The translations under genes and the position numbers were made by a program. Positions 6,523-8,582 of a stretch of DNA of 8,582 nt are shown piece by piece (position 1 is the first letter of the stretch; every line of letters begins with the position of its first letter). The notes under the pieces are model-generated. The model was not told where the DNA came from. It saw nothing but the letters and a program-made list of their open reading frames with translations, and searched no databases. This stretch comes from DASQPR01 sp035713725 (GTDB taxonomy: Bacteria > Actinomycetota > Actinomycetes > Mycobacteriales > Micromonosporaceae), in the NCBI GenBank assembly GCA_035713725.1, contig DASTMZ010000187.1, positions 1 to 8,582 of the forward strand, read 5' to 3'.

Positions 6523-7283
6523 GGCTGGTTGCGCTCGAAGACCAACCGCAATCCCTTCAGAGTCAGCATCGGCTCGTGGTGCGTGATCGTCGTGCATTCG
6601 TCCAGCACGATGGGCGCCAGGCCGCCGGTGGCAACCACCGCGCGAACCGTCGTGCCGAGTTCCGCGGTGATCCGATTGACCAGTCCGTCGACCTGTCCGG
6701 CAAACCCGAACACGACACCGGACTGCAAGCACTCGACGGTGTTCTTGCCGATGACTCGCGGTGGCCGAATCAGCTCGACCTTGCGCAACTGGGCGGCCCG
6801 TGCGGCAAGCGCATCGACCGATATTTCGATGCCCGGCGCAAGGGGACCGCCAAGGTATTCGCCGCGGGCGGAGACCACATCGAAGTTTGTCGACGTACCA
6901 AAGTCGACGACGATGCTCGGTCCACCGAAAAGCGAGAAAGCGGCGAGCGTATTCGCGACTCGGTCCGAGCCAACCTCCTTGGGATTGTCGATCGCGAGTT
7001 GCACACCGGTCTTCACGCCGGGCTCTAGAACGACAGTTGGCAGTTCGCCGTAGTAGCGCGACAGCATGGCGCGAAGTGAGCGCAGCACCATGGGTACCGT
7101 CGAGCAGGCCGCAACGCCAGTGATGTGGACGTTGTCCGACGCGAGTAGCCCGCGAAACATCAGGCCCAACTCGTCGGCGGTGGTTCGCGCGTCGGTCTTT
7201 ACCCGCCACGAATGCGCTATTTCCGCGCCCTCGAACGTCGCCAACACGGTGTTCGTGTTCCCTATGTCGATGCACAGCAGCAC
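6519..7283 (-). CDS. coaX: Type III pantothenate kinase
   Basis: CoaX phosphorylates pantothenate, the first step of CoA synthesis, and belongs to the ASKHA fold; type III enzymes are not feedback-inhibited by CoA and need a monovalent cation. From GTG 7283 the product has 254 residues, with the phosphate-binding DIGNTNT (6-12), GSDR with probable catalytic D107 (105-108), DFGTSTNFD (127-135) and GGPLAPG (145-151). I prefer GTG 7283 over GTG 7289 because it gives VLLCIDIGNT, the usual family start, and because AGG at 7294-7292 then has an 8-base gap; an in-frame TAG just upstream of 7289 bars longer forms. The gene runs opposite to panC, nadB, nadC and lsr2, whereas in M. tuberculosis coaX shares the strand of panC and lsr2. 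It substitutes for or adds to CoaA, whose presence cannot be judged here. Confidence 0.95.
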   Translation of the reverse strand: MLLCIDIGNTNTVLATFEGAEIAHSWRVKTDARTTADELGLMFRGLLASDNVHITGVAACSTVPMVLRSLRAMLSRYYGELPTVVLEPGVKTGVQLAIDNPKEVGSDRVANTLAAFSLFGGPSIVVDFGTSTNFDVVSARGEYLGGPLAPGIEISVDALAARAAQLRKVELIRPPRVIGKNTVECLQSGVVFGFAGQVDGLVNRITAELGTTVRAVVATGGLAPIVLDECTTITHHEPMLTLKGLRLVFERNQP

Positions 7284-7291
7284 GGCCACAG

Positions 7292-7294
7292 CCT
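7292..7294 (-). promoter_or_regulatory. Weak Shine-Dalgarno site favouring the inner coaX GTG
   Basis: AGG (within CTAGGCT) lies 8 bases before GTG 7283 but only 2 bases before GTG 7289. The core is short; its spacing favours the inner start. Confidence 0.4.
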
Positions 7295-7415
7295 AGAGGT
7301 CGGCCATTGGGCATACGCCAGGCGGCCGCTCGCCGACGCCGAGTGCGCGCTCCACCGGGGAAACGATCGGCGCGAATCGAAACGCCCGCGCGTCACATCA
7401 AATGTCGATACGCCG

Positions 7416-7431
7416 ACGCCAATGTTGGCGT
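7416..7431. repeat. 7-bp inverted repeat ACGCCAA-TG-TTGGCGT
   Basis: The two arms are perfect complements around a two-base centre. The site lies midway in the coaX-lsr2 gap. The short centre suggests a site for a dimeric DNA-binding protein more than an RNA hairpin. Confidence 0.55.
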
Positions 7432-7475
7432 GTCGCGACAGAATGTCATCGCGACTTCGCGCGACATTATGTCGC
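7431..7475. promoter_or_regulatory. Cluster of GCGACA/TGTCGC half-sites: tandem operator-like palindromes
   Basis: TGTCGCGACA (7431-7440) is a perfect 10-bp palindrome. GCGACA-GAA-TGTC (7435-7447) and GCGACA-TTA-TGTCGC (7461-7475, perfect 7-bp arms around one base) are two copies of the same spaced palindrome with centres 26 bases apart. The whole block 7435-7475 also folds: 6 bp, one mismatch, 6 bp, a 2x1 internal loop, then CGCG-ACTT-CGCG. It lies about 40 bases upstream of the lsr2 -35 box. I cannot name the regulator. Confidence 0.6.
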
Positions 7476-7515
7476 TCATTGGCTTTTCCAAATGTGCCAG
7501 CAATTACGACCGCGG

Positions 7516-7546
7516 TTGACCATGACCCGCCGCCGCGCGCTATTCT
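7516..7546 (+). promoter_or_regulatory. Probable lsr2 promoter
   Basis: TTGACC (7516-7521) and TATTCT (7541-7546) resemble the principal sigma factor boxes, separated by 19 bases, slightly longer than the usual 17-18. Transcription would begin near 7553, about 30 bases before the GTG. Confidence 0.55.
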
Positions 7547-7577
7547 TTCGGTATCGCCAATGCGGTTATCGAAAGGA
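7543..7577. repeat. Inverted repeat from the lsr2 -10 box to its ribosome site
   Basis: TTCTTTCGGTA (7543-7553) can pair with TATCGAAAGGA (7567-7577): 11 base pairs with a perfect CTTTCG/CGAAAG core and two G-U pairs. The right arm contains the lsr2 Shine-Dalgarno sequence GAAAGGA (7571-7577). If transcription starts at about 7553 the left arm is not transcribed, and the repeat would act as DNA. Confidence 0.5.
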
Positions 7578-7583
7578 ATGTGA

Positions 7584-7931
7584 GTGGCTAGACGGGAAAT
7601 CGTCGTCCTCGAAGATGACCTGGAGGGTGGGACGGCCGACGAGACTGTGAAGTTCGGCCTCGATGGCGCCGCATACGAGATCGATCTGTCAAAGGATAAC
7701 GCGGCGAAGTTGCGTGACACGTTTGCACCGTTCATCGCAAGCGCGCGTAAGGCCGGCCGCGGTGGCGTCGTAGTCGGTGGCCGCAGTGCCGCGCGCGGCA
7801 GTGCCGCCGCCGATCGAGAGCAGAACAAGGCCATCCGCGCTTGGGCAAAACGTAAAGGCAAGAATATTTCCGGTCGTGGTCGCATTCCACAGGGAATAGT
7901 CGACGAATACCACGCCGTGGCCGGCCGCTGA
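7584..7931 (+). CDS. lsr2: Lsr2 nucleoid-associated xenogeneic silencer
   Basis: Lsr2 is the actinobacterial H-NS-like protein that bridges DNA and silences AT-rich, often foreign, genes. The 115-residue product matches the family length. Its N-terminal oligomerisation domain has LEDDLEGGTADETVKFGLDG (9-28) and YEIDLS (31-36), a Gly/Arg/Val linker spans about 55-75, and the C-terminal DNA-binding domain has DREQNKAIRAWAKRKG (77-92) and the AT-hook-like SGRGRIP with R98-G99-R100. GTG 7584 is set by GAAAGGA at 7571-7577 with a 6-base gap; the in-frame ATG at 7578 is followed at once by TGA. The gene uses more A/T-ending codons than panC or nadB. Family members often regulate their own gene, and the AT-richer upstream DNA would suit that; this is inference. 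Confidence 0.97.
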   Translation: MARREIVVLEDDLEGGTADETVKFGLDGAAYEIDLSKDNAAKLRDTFAPFIASARKAGRGGVVVGGRSAARGSAAADREQNKAIRAWAKRKGKNISGRGRIPQGIVDEYHAVAGR

Positions 7932-7959
7932 CGAAGCGTCGCGACTCGCCGCAGGCTAC

Positions 7960-7994
7960 CGGTGGCCGCTCACCATGATGGTGGGCGGCCGCCG
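7960..7994 (+). terminator. Strong hairpin terminator after lsr2, without a U tract
   Basis: GGCCGCTCACCA (7964-7975) pairs with TGGTGGGCGGCC (7979-7990) around a TGA loop, and the stem extends outward to 7960/7994, giving 16 pairs of which two are G-U. Only ATTT follows (7997-8000). Such GC-rich hairpins without a U run are usual terminators in Actinobacteria. It begins 29 bases after the lsr2 stop. Confidence 0.75.
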
Positions 7995-8164
7995 ACATTT
8001 CGCATGCAAGTTGCAGCCCGGCGCGCCCTCATCGGCTAGGGCTGACGTGGCATTTCGCTCTCCGCGTAGTCATACCCTCACCGGAATCCCATCGCTCGGT
8101 GCATCGTTGGCCAAAGACGGGTGCTGACCAGGCACTTCGGTGGTGGTATCGGATCGTTTGGGGG

Positions 8165-8184
8165 GGTACGCATCCGGGCGTACC
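8165..8184. repeat. Inverted repeat GGTACGC-ATCCGG-GCGTACC beside a G7 run
   Basis: Two perfect 7-bp arms surround a 6-base centre, and the left arm overlaps the end of seven consecutive G. It ends 16 bases before the candidate clpC -35 box, where an activator would bind. No known operator consensus was recognised. Confidence 0.5.
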
Positions 8185-8200
8185 AAGGGTTTCGCCAGCG

Positions 8201-8228
8201 GCGACAGGTCGGCCCGCGGCGATAGAGT
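8201..8228 (+). promoter_or_regulatory. Candidate clpC promoter
   Basis: GCGACA (8201-8206, four of six matches to TTGACA) and TAGAGT (8223-8228, fits TANNNT) are 16 bases apart. Transcription would start near 8235 and give a leader of about 125 bases. The weak -35 suggests dependence on an activator. Confidence 0.4.
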
Positions 8229-8235
8229 GAAAGCA

Positions 8236-8340
8236 CGGGTACCCGACCGGTGCCGTTGTGCTTGGTGGGCGTTGGTTGTCGAAGGCGTTCCCGCGAGGGA
8301 GCGCCGAATTGTCGAGGTGCCGCTCGCGCGCGGCACCGGT
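8236..8340 (+). promoter_or_regulatory. Structured clpC leader with competing pairings
   Basis: CGGGTACCCG (8236-8245) is a 10-bp palindrome. GGCGTTCCC-GCGA-GGGAGCGCC (8284-8305) is a 9-bp hairpin (one G-U pair) with a GNRA-type GCGA loop. GGTGCCGC (8316-8323) pairs with GCGGCACC (8330-8337) as a second hairpin just before the ribosome site. ACCGGTGCCG (8246-8255) is the exact complement of 8331-8340 and so competes with the second hairpin. Each hairpin follows a TTGTCGA sequence (8276 and 8309). Whether it is regulatory is inference. Confidence 0.45.
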
Positions 8341-8361
8341 GGCAGGTGAGGAGCACTAGGC

Positions 8362-8582
8362 ATGTTCGAGCGGTTCACCGACCGAGCGCGGCGTGTGGTT
8401 GTCCTGGCGCAGGAAGAGGCCAGGATGCTCAACCACAACTACATCGGCACCGAGCACATCCTGCTCGGCCTGATCCACGAGGGCGAGGGCGTCGCAGCCA
8501 AGGCGCTGGAGAGCCTCGGGATCTCGTTGGAAGGTGTCCGCCAGCAGGTCGAGGAGATCATCGGCCAGGGGCAGCAGGCGCC
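8362..8582 (+). CDS. clpC: ClpC AAA+ unfoldase, N-terminal fragment (runs off right edge)
   Basis: The frame encodes 73 residues beginning MFERFTDRARRVVVLAQEEA, with NHNYIGTEHILLGLIHEGEGVA (24-45) and LGISLEGVRQQVEEIIGQGQQ (52-72). This is the first Clp N-domain repeat of ClpC, nearly invariant across Actinobacteria. ClpC is a hexameric ATP-driven unfoldase that feeds substrates to ClpP proteases in the cytoplasm, and its N-domain is the target of cyclomarin-type antibiotics in mycobacteria. GAGGAG (8348-8353) lies 8 bases before the ATG. The ATPase modules are outside the window. Its place after lsr2 on the same strand matches M. tuberculosis lsr2-clpC1. The terminator and long leader suggest it is transcribed separately from lsr2. 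Confidence 0.97.
   Translation, partial: MFERFTDRARRVVVLAQEEARMLNHNYIGTEHILLGLIHEGEGVAAKALESLGISLEGVRQQVEEIIGQGQQA

Larger units (their letters stand above)
7284..7583. other. Non-coding divergent region between coaX and lsr2, rich in inverted repeats
   Basis: No open frame here resembles a protein, and the lysS gene found before lsr2 in M. tuberculosis is absent. The right part (about 7400-7510) is visibly richer in A and T than the genes around it. It holds several inverted repeats (7416-7431, 7431-7440, 7435-7475), the hexamer CCAATG/CATTGG four times (7305, 7419, 7477, 7557) and the lsr2 promoter. A coaX promoter must also lie here, but I could not find a convincing one. Confidence 0.75.
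7932..8361. other. Long non-coding region between lsr2 and clpC
   Basis: No convincing gene lies here; frames on either strand are Arg/Pro/Ser-rich shadows. After the lsr2 terminator I see the inverted repeat TGCAA-G-TTGCA (8005-8015), an 8-base direct repeat CATTTCGC (7996 and 8051), a run of seven G (8160-8166) with a 7-bp inverted repeat (8165-8184), a candidate promoter (8201-8228) and a leader of about 125 bases with hairpins. Between about 8060 and 8155 I see nothing definite. Confidence 0.7.

Noticed and set aside
5020..7314. 764-codon minus-strand open frame opposite nadB and nadC, running into coaX
   Set aside because: It is in a different frame from coaX, its Arg/His/Ala-rich composition matches no protein, and nadB, nadC and coaX account for the same DNA with complete motifs.
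7431..7475. Reading the long stem as an intrinsic terminator for lsr2 or coaX
   Set aside because: It lies upstream of both genes, not after them, has no U tract, and its exact spaced palindromes fit operator sites better.
8070..8438. 122-codon minus-strand frame across the clpC leader
   Set aside because: It overlaps the start of clpC, is Ser/Pro/Arg-rich and has no recognisable domain.

Overview
The window reads as chromosomal DNA of a high-GC actinobacterium (Actinomycetes). It is GC-rich, has several GTG starts, and carries a block whose order resembles the locus known from Mycobacterium tuberculosis (panC-panD-coaX-lysS-lsr2-clpC1) and, with nadB/nadC inserted, that of other actinomycetes. 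Lsr2 occurs only in Actinobacteria. I cannot name the genus. No mobile element, tRNA, rRNA or CRISPR array is visible.

Layout, left to right. (1) 1-124, minus strand: the 5' end of a MidA/DUF185-type SAM-dependent methyltransferase, running off the left edge. (2) 225-812, plus: a small two-helix membrane protein with a YcxB-like C-terminal domain. (3) 935-2877, plus: a Rossmann/DUF2520 protein whose stop codon overlaps the GTG start of panC (pantothenate synthetase). (4) 2950-3834, plus: a membrane-anchored extracytoplasmic protein made of two four-cysteine modules (septum-formation-like), in the slot after panC where panD often lies. (5) 3857-6522, plus: nadB and nadC, two of the three de novo quinolinate/NAD genes. 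(6) 6519-7283, minus: coaX (type III pantothenate kinase), convergent with nadC; the two genes share one CTAG as both stop codons. (7) 7284-7583: a non-coding region dense in inverted repeats. (8) 7584-7931, plus: lsr2, followed by a strong hairpin terminator. (9) 7932-8361: a long non-coding stretch ending in a structured clpC leader. (10) 8362 to the right edge, plus: the first 73 codons of clpC.

Functionally the centre of the window is a cofactor block: PanC makes pantothenate, CoaX phosphorylates it toward CoA, and NadB/NadC convert aspartate-derived iminoaspartate and quinolinate toward NAD. panD, nadA and lysS are not in the window. The right side holds the nucleoid silencer Lsr2 and the AAA+ unfoldase ClpC.

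The genes themselves are mostly ordinary. The least explained sequence is regulatory. Between coaX and lsr2 there is a tandem pair of GCGACA-N3-TGTC operator-like sites that together also form a long imperfect stem, an ACGCCAA/TTGGCGT inverted repeat, four copies of CCAATG/CATTGG, and an inverted repeat covering the lsr2 Shine-Dalgarno sequence. The clpC leader holds two hairpins and a competing long-range pairing. I found no clear evidence of a new multi-gene system.
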